64,000 nt of DNA, taken from positions 108,888-172,887 of the forward strand of contig NZ_MHXN01000033.1 of the NCBI RefSeq assembly GCF_001824475.1. The letters are read 5' to 3'. The position numbers and the translations under genes are program-made. The notes beneath the pieces are model-generated. The model ran no database searches. It saw nothing but the letters and a program-made list of their open reading frames with translations, and was not told the origin of the DNA. This DNA is from Phenylobacterium sp. RIFCSPHIGHO2_01_FULL_69_31. Its GTDB lineage: Bacteria; Pseudomonadota; Alphaproteobacteria; Caulobacterales; Caulobacteraceae. Positions within the stretch are counted from its first letter, which is position 1. Every line of letters begins with the position of its first letter. Positions 39,330 to 46,764 of this stretch are shown here, in pieces.

Positions 39330-40271
39330 CTAGGCGGAAGCGGCGTCGGATTCGAGGGGCTGCGCGGGCGGTTTCTTCGGGCGCACGTCGTCTCGGCACA
39401 GCTCCACCTGGTGCGGGTAGGGGATCATGATGCCCACGCGGTCGAAGGCCTCCTTGATCGCCTTCAGGAGGTCGAAGCGGGTGTCCATCCAGTCGTCCGG
39501 GGTGGCCCAGCAGCGGAGGGTGACGTTCATGGCGCTGTCGGCCGAGGCGGTGACCTTGGCCCAGGGTTCGGGCGTCTTCATCACCCGCGGCTCGGCGCGG
39601 GCGACCTCCAGCATGGTGTCGAGCGCCAGGTCCAGGTCGTCCTCGTAGTCGACGCCGAAGGTGAGCTCGATGCGGCGGCGGCCGGCCTGGCTGATGTTGA
39701 CGATCATGTCGCCGAACACCTTGCCGTTGGGCATGTAGAGGGTGAGGCCGTCGTAGTCGACGATCTTGGTGTTGAAGAGGTCCATCCCCGAGACCCGGCC
39801 CTGGCGGCCGTTGAGCTCGACCCGATCGCCGGCGCGGTAGGGGCGCAGGAGGAGGATCATCACCCCGGCGGCGACATTGCCCAGCGTGCCCTGGAGGGCA
39901 AGGCCGATGGCGAGGGACGCCGCGCCCAGCACCGCCAGCACGGAGGTGGCCTGGACGCCCAGCTGCTGCAGCACGGCCACAAGGCCGATGGCCACCACCA
40001 CGTACTTCACCAGGGTGGAGACGAAGGTCGCCAGCGTGCCGTCGGCGGGCTGGTGATGGTGCGGCAGGCGGGTCAGGGCCCGCTCGGCCACCCGGCCCAG
40101 GCGCTTGGCCAGCCACAGGGTCACCGCCAGGATCAGCAGGGCCACGATAAGGCGCATGGAGAAGGCGCCCAGCGTCGCCGCCAGGCTGCGCAGCATCACC
40201 GGATCGCCCGACAGCGCCATGCCGAGCGTGTCGAAGAAGGGGGCGACGGGGTCTTCGGTCTTGGGCGCCAA
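39330..40271 (-). CDS. Small mechanosensitive ion channel (MscS family)
   Basis: A 313-residue inner-membrane channel that opens on hypo-osmotic stretch. There are three hydrophobic segments (about 30-50, 75-95 and 105-130); the third is the pore helix with GVQATSVLAVLGAASLAIGLALQG. The beta domain carries RPYRAGDRVELNGRQG, followed by a C-terminal mixed domain. The reading frame continues far upstream, but the family N terminus begins near 40271; TTG 40271 with GAGG ahead is my choice, and ATG 40220 is the alternative. Gaps of 35 and 30 bases link it to the genes on either side. Confidence 0.87.
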   Translation of the reverse strand: MAPKTEDPVAPFFDTLGMALSGDPVMLRSLAATLGAFSMRLIVALLILAVTLWLAKRLGRVAERALTRLPHHHQPADGTLATFVSTLVKYVVVAIGLVAVLQQLGVQATSVLAVLGAASLAIGLALQGTLGNVAAGVMILLLRPYRAGDRVELNGRQGRVSGMDLFNTKIVDYDGLTLYMPNGKVFGDMIVNISQAGRRRIELTFGVDYEDDLDLALDTMLEVARAEPRVMKTPEPWAKVTASADSAMNVTLRCWATPDDWMDTRFDLLKAIKEAFDRVGIMIPYPHQVELCRDDVRPKKPPAQPLESDAASA

Positions 40272-40306
40272 GCGGCCTCGCGGAGTCGTGGACGGGTCGG
40301 GCGGGA

Positions 40307-40591
40307 TCAGGCCGACAGGCGGCGGCGGTTGGCGCGCACCTTGCGGCGGTAGAGGGCGACCGTGCGGCGGGGCGTCAGGTGCGAGGCGCCGGTCATGACG
40401 TCGATCCAGGCCTTGCCCTGGGCCTCGGCGGCGACGAGCATCTTCTCGGCCACCATCCGCTCGGCCTCGGCCGTGGCGGCGGCGCCGCCGGCGGCCAGCT
40501 TCAGGGTGCGCAGGGTCATCACGGTCGCGGCCTCGGCCCCGAGCTGCATCATCGACAGGTTCAGGCGGAACAGCGCGTTCGCATAGGTCAT
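40307..40591 (-). CDS. Small helical protein, unknown function (phasin-like size)
   Basis: A 94-residue alpha-helical protein beginning MTYANALFRLNLSMMQLGAEAA and ending in a basic tail RRKVRANRRRLSA. Composition (Ala, Met, Leu, few Cys) recalls phasin-like granule proteins, but I cannot assign a family. The ATG at 40591 is preferred over an upstream in-frame start because the preceding 36 residues are arginine-rich and unlike the rest. It lies 35 bases before the MscS start and is probably the first gene of that unit. Confidence 0.6.
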   Translation of the reverse strand: MTYANALFRLNLSMMQLGAEAATVMTLRTLKLAAGGAAATAEAERMVAEKMLVAAEAQGKAWIDVMTGASHLTPRRTVALYRRKVRANRRRLSA

Positions 40592-40719
40592 GGGAGCATG
40601 AACACGCAGCGCGGCCGTGCGATGCGCCGGCGTTAGAAAAAATCGATCCGGCCGCCGGGTTACCCGGGCGCCGGGGCGCGCCCATCTGAGCGCCTTCAAC
40701 CTTCGCTTTGGAGTCCCTG

Positions 40720-41250
40720 ATGGCCCTGTCGCTCTACGACGTCTCGATCCCCGGCTATGTGAACATGCTGAAGACGCTCACCGCCCTGCTCGAGAAGGCC
40801 GAGGCGCACGCGAAGGCGAGCGGCGTCGACCCGCAGACCTACCTCGCGGCCCGGATCGCGCCGGACATGCATCCCCTCACCAACCAGATCCAGCTGGCGA
40901 GCGATGCGGCGAAGGGCGGCGCGGCGCGGCTGGCCGGGATCGCCCCGCCCAGCATGCCCGACACCGAGACCACCTGGGCCGAGGTCAAGGACCGCGTGGC
41001 CAGGACCCTTGCCTTCGTGCAGTCGGTGGACCGGGCGGCGATCGACGGCGGCGACGAGAACCGCATCATCGAGCTGAAGACCCCGAACCAGACCTTCACC
41101 TTCACGGCGCGGGACTTCGTGCTGCAGTTCTCGCTGCCGAACTTCCACTTCCACGTGGTGATGGCCTACGCCCTCCTGCGCCAGCAAGGCGTGCCGCTGG
41201 GCAAGCTGGATTTCCTGACGGGCGGCGGACAGCGGCTGCAGGCGGCCTGA
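40720..41250 (+). CDS. DUF1993 family protein
   Basis: A 176-residue protein of the DUF1993 family, related to the DinB-like four-helix fold. Family motifs: SLYDVSIPGYVNMLKTLTALL at the start, RIAPDMHPLTNQIQLASD in helix two, and FSLPNFHFHVVMAYALLRQQG near the C terminus, whose histidines may bind metal. Function is unknown. TGGAG six bases before the ATG fixes the start. It is convergent with the small secreted protein at 41273. Confidence 0.9.
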   Translation: MALSLYDVSIPGYVNMLKTLTALLEKAEAHAKASGVDPQTYLAARIAPDMHPLTNQIQLASDAAKGGAARLAGIAPPSMPDTETTWAEVKDRVARTLAFVQSVDRAAIDGGDENRIIELKTPNQTFTFTARDFVLQFSLPNFHFHVVMAYALLRQQGVPLGKLDFLTGGGQRLQAA

Positions 41251-41272
41251 CGCCCTGCGGGTCCAGGTCGGC

Positions 41273-41569
41273 TCAGTAGCCGGTCTGGAGCCGGGAGTCG
41301 CGCTGGACGGCGTCGAGGTGATCCTTGGAGTCCTGCCGCCGCTGGGCGAAAGTCTCGCGGCTCATGCAGCGGCGCGTGGGGATCTTGGAGCCGACGATGG
41401 GATCGCGGAAGCAGACGAGGTCGCCCTTGATCACGTACCGGCCTTCGACGATGCCGTAGGGCGGCTCGCCCGGGATGCTGGTCACCGGGGCCATGACGCC
41501 CTTGGGCGACGTCGTCTCCCGCACGGCGCCGGCGTGCAGCATGGCGGTGGCCAGGACGACGGACAGCAT
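41273..41569 (-). CDS. Small exported protein, unknown function
   Basis: A 98-residue protein with a short signal-like N terminus (MLSVVLATAMLHAGAV). The mature part includes two cysteines (LVCFRDPIVG and RRCMSRETFAQRR) that could form a disulfide in the periplasm. I recognise no family. The ATG at 41569 was chosen since it begins the hydrophobic stretch; an upstream in-frame start would add 19 Arg/Gly-rich residues. It is convergent with the DUF1993 gene. Confidence 0.6.
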   Translation of the reverse strand: MLSVVLATAMLHAGAVRETTSPKGVMAPVTSIPGEPPYGIVEGRYVIKGDLVCFRDPIVGSKIPTRRCMSRETFAQRRQDSKDHLDAVQRDSRLQTGY

Positions 41570-41817
41570 GGACGGACCCCCACGGGCAGCGACGCGCCCG
41601 GCGCGGGCCGGACCAGGGCCCATCATGCGCGGCGCGGCCGCATTTCGGAAGGGGTGACGTGCCGCGCCCCCTCAACGCCATCCCGCCTGCACCAAAAACG
41701 CATAGCGACTCCGCGAACTCGCCGATCGGTCCGGGTGGGCGCCTCTGCTATCAAGAGGTTGTCCAGACGGACGCCCCGCTCCCCACGGGGTCCCCCAGAA
41801 CTCAAGGTGTGTGTGTC

Positions 41818-41937
41818 ATGACCTTCCCGATCCTCCAGCGCCTCGTGCAGAGAGCGGCCCCCGCCGTCCTGACGACGGCGATGTTCAGCCTGGTGGTCGC
41901 CTTCGCGGCCGTGGGCGTGGTGGGCGTCGGCGCCTGA
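41818..41937 (+). CDS. 39-residue membrane peptide
   Basis: A very short gene: MTFPILQRLVQRAAPAVL, then a hydrophobic helix of about 20 residues (TTAMFSLVVAFAAVGVVGVG) ending in Ala. An AAGGTG site nine bases upstream and a good rho-independent terminator 35 bases downstream suggest a dedicated transcript. It would be a single-pass inner-membrane protein with a basic cytoplasmic N terminus. The function is unknown. The frame is open upstream, but that extension is unlike coding sequence. Confidence 0.55.
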   Translation: MTFPILQRLVQRAAPAVLTTAMFSLVVAFAAVGVVGVGA

Positions 41938-41971
41938 GCGGCCCGGCGTCCTTGCAAGATCGCGACGTCTG

Positions 41972-41996
41972 AAGGGTCCCTCGCGGGGCCCTTTTT
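41972..41996 (+). terminator. Rho-independent terminator after the small membrane peptide gene
   Basis: AAGGGTCCC (41972-41980) pairs with GGGGCCCTT (41985-41993) around a TCGC loop, followed by a T run to 41996. It is a standard intrinsic terminator. Confidence 0.82.
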
Positions 41997-42017
41997 CGTG
42001 GGCGTCGGCGTGGCGGC

Positions 42018-42905
42018 TCAGACCGCCACTGGCAAGGGCCCGCTTGCGCGCAGGCGGGCGGCGTCCCGGGCGGGCGGGGCGCCAAACAGGCGGGCGTACT
42101 CGCGCGAGAATTGGGAGGGGCTTTCGTAGCCCACCTCGAACCCCGCGGCCTGGGCGTCGCGCGCCTCGCTGAGCATCAGGCGGCGAGCCTCCTGCAGGCG
42201 GATCTGCTTCTGGTACTGGAGCGGGCTCATGGCCGTGACGGTCTTGAAGTGGTGGTGCAGGGACGAGGCGCTCATGCCGGCGGCGCGCGCCAGGGCCTCG
42301 ATGCTGAACGGCCGGTCGAAGTTCGCGCGGATCCAGGCTATCGCCCGGTTCACCTGGGCCAGGCGGCTGTCGGCGGCGCCGATCTGGCGGACGATCCCGG
42401 CTTGGTCGCCCGTCAACAGCCAATAGTGGATCTCGCGCCGCACCAGGGGCGCCAGGGCGGCGGCGTCCTGCGGCCGGTCCAGCAGGCGGACGAGCCGGGT
42501 GGCCGCGTCCAGCAGCTCCGGCGTGCTGCGGCTGAGGTGCAGGCCGCGGAAGCTCTCGCCCTTCGGTGGCGAGGGCCGCTCCAGCATCAGCTCGCTCAGG
42601 AGGGCCGGCTCGAGGTCGATGCGGATGCAGACGTAGGGCCGCTCGGGCGAAGCCTCGACCACCTGGCCCGTCAGGGGCAGTTCGACGGACACCACCAGGT
42701 GGCTCGCGGGGTCGTAGCGATAGGACTCCTCGGCCAGGGTCACCACCTTGGCGCCTTGTGCGATAATGCAGAGCGCCGGCTGGTGGAGCACGGGCACGCG
42801 GTCCGTCGGTGCGCCGTAGCGGATGAGCGCCAGGCCCGGAACAGGCATGTCGTACATGCCGTCCTGCGGGATGTGTCGCATCACCAATGAAGCGAGATCG
42901 TCCAT
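42018..42905 (-). CDS. AraC family transcriptional regulator
   Basis: A 295-residue regulator with an N-terminal AraC_N-type cupin (about 20-170; VPVLHQPALCIIAQGAKVV) and a C-terminal pair of helix-turn-helices (about 195-290; FSIEALARAAGMSASSLHHH then AAGFEVGYESPSQFSREYAR). It is divergent from an SDR gene, a common pairing in which the regulator activates the oxidoreductase. The inverted repeats in the intergenic region are candidate sites. The ligand is unknown. Confidence 0.92.
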   Translation of the reverse strand: MDDLASLVMRHIPQDGMYDMPVPGLALIRYGAPTDRVPVLHQPALCIIAQGAKVVTLAEESYRYDPASHLVVSVELPLTGQVVEASPERPYVCIRIDLEPALLSELMLERPSPPKGESFRGLHLSRSTPELLDAATRLVRLLDRPQDAAALAPLVRREIHYWLLTGDQAGIVRQIGAADSRLAQVNRAIAWIRANFDRPFSIEALARAAGMSASSLHHHFKTVTAMSPLQYQKQIRLQEARRLMLSEARDAQAAGFEVGYESPSQFSREYARLFGAPPARDAARLRASGPLPVAV

Positions 42906-42957
42906 GCCGCCGTGGTCTCACGCCGCCCGATACTCCGCAAGCGTCGCCGCCTGTCCT

Positions 42958-43006
42958 GGAGGATCGGGCAAGGATCGCGGAGGACCATTCTAACGCACGA
43001 TCCTCC
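42958..43006. promoter_or_regulatory. Inverted repeats between AraC and SDR genes
   Basis: GGAGGATCG (42958-42966) is a perfect inverted match to CGATCCTCC (42998-43006), separated by 31 bases, with a third related GGAGGACC at about 42979-42986. This resembles half-sites for an AraC-type regulator. No binding evidence exists. Confidence 0.5.
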
Positions 43007-43047
43007 GGCCAGGGCATCTGTTGGGTCATCAAACAACGGAGGCCGAC

Positions 43048-43782
43048 ATGGCGGACATGACGAACAAGGTGGTGCTGGTGACCGGCGCGAGCAGCGGCAT
43101 CGGCGAGGCGACGGCCCGCGAACTGGCGGCGGCCGGGGCGGTGGTGGTGATCGGCGCCCGGCGGGTGGAGCGTCTGGAAGGCCTGAAGCGCGAGATCGAG
43201 GCGGCCGGCGGCAGGGCGATGGCCCGGGCCCTGGACGTGACCTCGCGGGAGGACGTGAAGGCCTTCGTCGAGGCGGCGCGGGACGCCTATGGCCGGGTCG
43301 ACGTGATCGTGAACAACGCGGGCGTGATGCCGCTCTCGCCCCTCGCCGCCCTGAAGGTGGACGAGTGGGACCAGATGATCGACGTCAATATCCGCGGCGT
43401 GCTGCACGGGATCGCCGCGGCCCTGCCGATCATGGAGGCGCAGGGCGAGGGGCAGATCATCAACATCGCCTCGACCGCCGGGCACCAGATCCTGCCGACC
43501 GCGGCCGTCTACTGCGCGACCAAGTTCTCGGTGCGGGTGATCTCGGAAGCCCTGCGCCAGGAGACCGACAAGGTGCGCGTGACCGTGGTCTCGCCCGGCG
43601 TCACCACCTCGGAGCTGGCGGAGACGATCACCCACCCGGAGACCGCCGCCTTCATCGACGAGTACCGCAAGAAGGCGATCCCGGCCGAAGCCATCGCGCG
43701 CGCCGTCCGCTTCGCCATCGAGCAGCCGGCCGGCGTGGACGTGAACGAGATCATCGTTCGTCCCACCGCGACGACGGTCTGA
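43048..43782 (+). CDS. Short-chain dehydrogenase/reductase
   Basis: A 244-residue classical SDR oxidoreductase using NAD(P)H. The cofactor loop is TGASSGIGEA (about 12-21), NNAGVM follows at about 88, and the catalytic Ser and YxxxK are in IASTAGHQ and VYCATKFS. The arginine pair after the second strand (GARRVERLEG) suggests NADP. The substrate is unknown. GGAGG at 43038-43042 fixes the ATG at 43048. It is divergent from the AraC-type regulator that probably controls it. Confidence 0.93.
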   Translation: MADMTNKVVLVTGASSGIGEATARELAAAGAVVVIGARRVERLEGLKREIEAAGGRAMARALDVTSREDVKAFVEAARDAYGRVDVIVNNAGVMPLSPLAALKVDEWDQMIDVNIRGVLHGIAAALPIMEAQGEGQIINIASTAGHQILPTAAVYCATKFSVRVISEALRQETDKVRVTVVSPGVTTSELAETITHPETAAFIDEYRKKAIPAEAIARAVRFAIEQPAGVDVNEIIVRPTATTV

Positions 43783-43792
43783 GGCTCCGGGG

Positions 43793-43818
43793 GCGGCCGC
43801 GGCGGGCGCCGCGGCCGC
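43793..43818. terminator. Hairpin between convergent SDR and SugE genes
   Basis: GCGGCCGCGG (43793-43802) pairs perfectly with CCGCGGCCGC (43809-43818) around CGGGCG. There is no T tract, so it may be a bidirectional but weak terminator. Confidence 0.5.
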
Positions 43819-43836
43819 TGCCCTCGGCGGGAACCG

Positions 43837-44157
43837 TCAGCCGGGGCTCGACAGCTTCATCAGCACGAGGCCAGCGATGATGAGTGCGGCGGCGCCGACC
43901 CGCATGAGCGTCATAGGCTCGCCCAGCACCACGACGCCCACCAGAAAGGCTCCCACGGCCCCGATCCCGGTCCAGATCGTGTAGGACGTACCGAGCGGCA
44001 GGGCGCGCATCGCCAGGGACAGGAGCGCGAAGCTCGCGATCATGGTCGCGATGGTGATCACGCTGGGGATCGGGCGCGTGAAGCCCTCCGACAGCTTCAT
44101 GGCATAGGCCCAGACCACCTCGAGCAGACCGGCGATGAGAAGGAATATCCAGGCCAA
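43837..44157 (-). CDS. sugE: Small multidrug resistance family exporter, SugE/Gdx type
   Basis: A 106-residue four-helix SMR protein. The first helix has LLIAGLLEVVWAYAMKLSEGF with the essential membrane glutamate (Glu13), and helix 3 the family sequence TSYTIWTGIGAVGAF. The WTGIGA pattern and lack of the classic EmrE motifs favour the SugE/Gdx branch, several members of which export guanidinium. It lies downstream of the CPA1 antiporter on the same strand with a 135-base gap. No convincing guanidine riboswitch was found there. Confidence 0.9.
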   Translation of the reverse strand: MAWIFLLIAGLLEVVWAYAMKLSEGFTRPIPSVITIATMIASFALLSLAMRALPLGTSYTIWTGIGAVGAFLVGVVVLGEPMTLMRVGAAALIIAGLVLMKLSSPG

Positions 44158-44292
44158 GTCGCGACTCCGTGCTGCCGCCGGGCCGTCCCGGACTTCGGCC
44201 CTGCGGAGAGGGGGAGGACGTGGCCTCGCGCTGTCGATTTAGGGCGCCGATGGGCCAGGTCAAGCCGGACCGCCGCACGCCGGGACGGAGCC

Positions 44293-45510
44293 CTAGTCGC
44301 TCTGTTTCTCGCCCGTGGCGCGCTCGACGGCGAAGGCGGCGGTGAAGCCGTGGATCATCGTCGAGGCGAGGATGGTGAAGGCGATGATGGCCCAGAGCTG
44401 AGCCTCGTTGGTCAGCTCCAAGTGGCTGCCCGCATAGGCCAGGTAGTAGATCGAGCCGACGCCGCGCACGCCGTAGGCCGCGACCACGAACCGCTCGCGC
44501 CCGCGCAGGGCCGTCCCGTGCAATGACACCCAGCCGGCGAGCGGCCGCAGGACGAAGATCAGCGCCAGGCCGATCAGCGCCCCCTGCAGATCCAGGGCCG
44601 CCAGCAGAGCCGGCATGGCCGCGCCGAAGCCGATTAGCAGGATCGAGGTGAGGGCGTGCTCCACGGACTCGGAGAAGTCGTGGAGCCTGACGTGAAAGGC
44701 GTGACCGGACTCGCTGCGGCGCAGGCGAAGGCCGGCGACAAAGGCGGCGATGAAGCCGTAGCCCTCGAGGAGCTCGGTCGCGCCGTAGGCGACGAAGACA
44801 CCGGCTAGCGCAAAGACGCCGGCCTCGGTCTCGGCCAGGGCGTTTTTCCGGGGATACTCGAACAGCACCTTGCCCAGCAGCCAGCCGACCACGAGGCCCC
44901 CGAGAGCGCCGACGATGATGCGGTACAGGACGTCCCGCCATAGCCACTCGCCCGCGAGGCCCAGGGTGAGGGCGCCGGCGCCGGCGATGGCCAGCGCCAG
45001 GTGGACGAAGGGAAAGGCCAGGCCGTCGTTCAGCCCCGCCTCGGTGGTGAGCGTGTAGCGCACGGGGTGCTCGCCCCCCTCGGTGGGCCGGCCCACCTGG
45101 ACGTCGCCGGCGAGCACCGGGTCGGTGGGCGCGAGCACGGCGCCCAGCAGCAGAGCGCCCACCAGCGTCATGCCGCCGGCCTGCCAGCCCAGGAGCGCCA
45201 CGCCAAGGATGGTCAGCGGCATGGCGATGGCCAGCAGCCGGACCGTCGGCGCCCAGCGTCCCTTGCCGGTGAGGCTGTCGATCCGCAGGCCGACGCCGAA
45301 GAGGCCCATGATCAGACAGAGCTCGCTGGTCGTCTCCCAGGCCTTGGGGGCGCCCAAGGGGCTGATCGTCTCGGAGAGGCCGGGCATCCATCCGAACAGC
45401 GCCCAGCCCAGGACGATGAGCAGGGCCGAGGCGGCGGGCTCGCGCCCGGAGACGAAACGGGGGAGCCAGTAGGCCAGGACGATGGCGACGCCGAAGCCGA
45501 CCAGCATCAC
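44293..45510 (-). CDS. Cation:proton antiporter, CPA1 family
   Basis: A 405-residue (or 413-residue) inner-membrane antiporter with about twelve helices that exchanges Na+ or K+ for H+. The transport core shows GALLLGAVLAPTDPVLAGDV and TTEAGLNDGLAFPFVHLAL, whose acidic residues are the likely cation site. The formal start is GTG 45510, but coding-like sequence (LFEFSSYHV) continues upstream to a CTG at 45534 that has GGAGG exactly six bases before it. The true start may be that CTG. SugE follows on the same strand. Confidence 0.86.
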   Translation of the reverse strand: MMLVGFGVAIVLAYWLPRFVSGREPAASALLIVLGWALFGWMPGLSETISPLGAPKAWETTSELCLIMGLFGVGLRIDSLTGKGRWAPTVRLLAIAMPLTILGVALLGWQAGGMTLVGALLLGAVLAPTDPVLAGDVQVGRPTEGGEHPVRYTLTTEAGLNDGLAFPFVHLALAIAGAGALTLGLAGEWLWRDVLYRIIVGALGGLVVGWLLGKVLFEYPRKNALAETEAGVFALAGVFVAYGATELLEGYGFIAAFVAGLRLRRSESGHAFHVRLHDFSESVEHALTSILLIGFGAAMPALLAALDLQGALIGLALIFVLRPLAGWVSLHGTALRGRERFVVAAYGVRGVGSIYYLAYAGSHLELTNEAQLWAIIAFTILASTMIHGFTAAFAVERATGEKQSD

Positions 45511-45750
45511 GTGATAGCTGGAGAACTCAAACAGGGCCGGCCTCCGGGTTCAGGGGTTTCCGCGGATAAGGCGCCGCTTTGCCGACCGCCCTGCAAGAGG
45601 GCCTTTGCGCGCCCTTCGTTCCACGGCCCGAACCTGTCGCGAGAATGAACGGGCGCCTCTGAATGGGTTCAGGCGGCGGGGTCTAGGTTGAGGCTCAAGA
45701 TCGCAACGGTGTCCCTTCCGGGGCCCGGCGCAAGGCAAAGGAGTTGAGCC

Positions 45751-46131
45751 ATGACCAACAAGATGATGAAGGCTGCGATGGCCCTGACCGTCGCCGGCGC
45801 CGTGGCCCTGCCGGCCAGCCAGGCCGCGGCAGGTACGTCGAAGACCGAAAGCGCGCTGCTGGGCGCCCTGCTGGGCGGTGTCGCCGGCGCGGCGGTCGGC
45901 AACGGCAAGACCGAGGCGGTGGCCATCGGCGCGGTGGCCGGCGCGGCCCTGGGCGTGGCGGCCGACAAGAGCAACGACCGCAGGCGCTATCGCAGCGGCT
46001 ATGCCTATCGCGACACGCGGCCCTACTACCGCGACACGCGTTACCGGACCTACGACCGCGGCGACTACCGCCGCAGCAGCGATCGGTACGGCTATCGCTA
46101 TGACAATGGCTACGGCTACCGCGGCTACTAA
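45751..46131 (+). CDS. Glycine-zipper secreted protein
   Basis: A 126-residue envelope protein. A signal peptide (about 1-27, ending QAAA-GT) is followed by a glycine-zipper domain (about 34-70; ALLGALLGGVAGAAVGNGKT then AIGAVAGAALGVAADK). The C-terminal tail, about 55 residues, is rich in Tyr, Arg and Asp (repeated YRDTR). Such proteins resemble 17-kDa surface antigen or RcnB-like envelope proteins; the function is unknown. It is followed by a perfect 13-bp hairpin terminator. Confidence 0.85.
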   Translation: MTNKMMKAAMALTVAGAVALPASQAAAGTSKTESALLGALLGGVAGAAVGNGKTEAVAIGAVAGAALGVAADKSNDRRRYRSGYAYRDTRPYYRDTRYRTYDRGDYRRSSDRYGYRYDNGYGYRGY

Positions 46132-46152
46132 GGCGGACTGCCGAACCTGAGG

Positions 46153-46185
46153 AGAGGGGCGCCGGGCGACCGGCGCCCCTCTTGT
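46153..46185 (+). terminator. Strong hairpin after the glycine-zipper gene
   Basis: AGAGGGGCGCCGG (46153-46165) pairs perfectly with CCGGCGCCCCTCT (46170-46182) around GCGA. The T tract is short (TTGT), but stem stability makes it a likely terminator. Confidence 0.72.
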
Positions 46186-46764
46186 CATGGGCGGTGGCCC
46201 ATTTCGGGAAGGCCGTCCCCGCGGAGGTCCCGGCCTGGGGCGCCTGCGACGGGCGCGCTCTCCGTCAGAGGCGTCCGCTGCAGGAGGGCGGACACGATTT
46301 TGCCGGCCGTGCATCCATGGCCGAGCTTGGCCCGTATCTTGCTGCGAGTGGCTTGCGTCGGGGCATTCCCTCTCAGAGCGAATTTCCCCTGCCAATTGTG
46401 TTCCATTGCCGCGCGTCCCCCCGACAGCGCACGGTGGAGCTTGGAAGTCTTGCCGCGATCCCCCGCGCGGCAGAGTGGGAGCAGGTCCAATGCCGGCGAG
46501 CTGGCACGGATTCTCGGGCGGAATGAGATGCGGCGCCGCCGGCGCAGCTCCTGATTTCATGGCTCATTTTGGGCAGGGCGGGGCGAGGCAAAGCGTCGCG
46601 ATGCCAACGTCCTTAACGACTCCGCGGCGAAATTGCGGCACCTCTGCCATAGGCGGTCACACCCGGGGGGGATCGTGCCAGCCTCATTGGCATAGAGTGG
46701 ACCTGCACGTGAGTTTCCAGACGATCAGCGTGACCGACGGCGACGCCGGCGAGGCTCTGCGCTC
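46186..46764. other. Long intergenic stretch, no supported gene
   Basis: This is the only gap above 300 bases. It is less GC-rich in places (for example 46380-46410) than the flanks. Open frames in it lack codon bias and ribosome sites. A TGGCACG-like element at about 46502 lacks a matching -12 box. It may hold a long leader or promoter for the PEP-CTERM gene, but nothing specific can be supported. Confidence 0.5.

Noticed and set aside
41659..41817. Upstream extension of the 39-residue peptide to 92 residues
   Set aside because: The added part is Pro/Ser-rich, lacks a ribosome site and does not resemble a coding N terminus.
46502..46517. Sigma-54 promoter (TGGCACG)
   Set aside because: No TTGC-like -12 element at the required distance.
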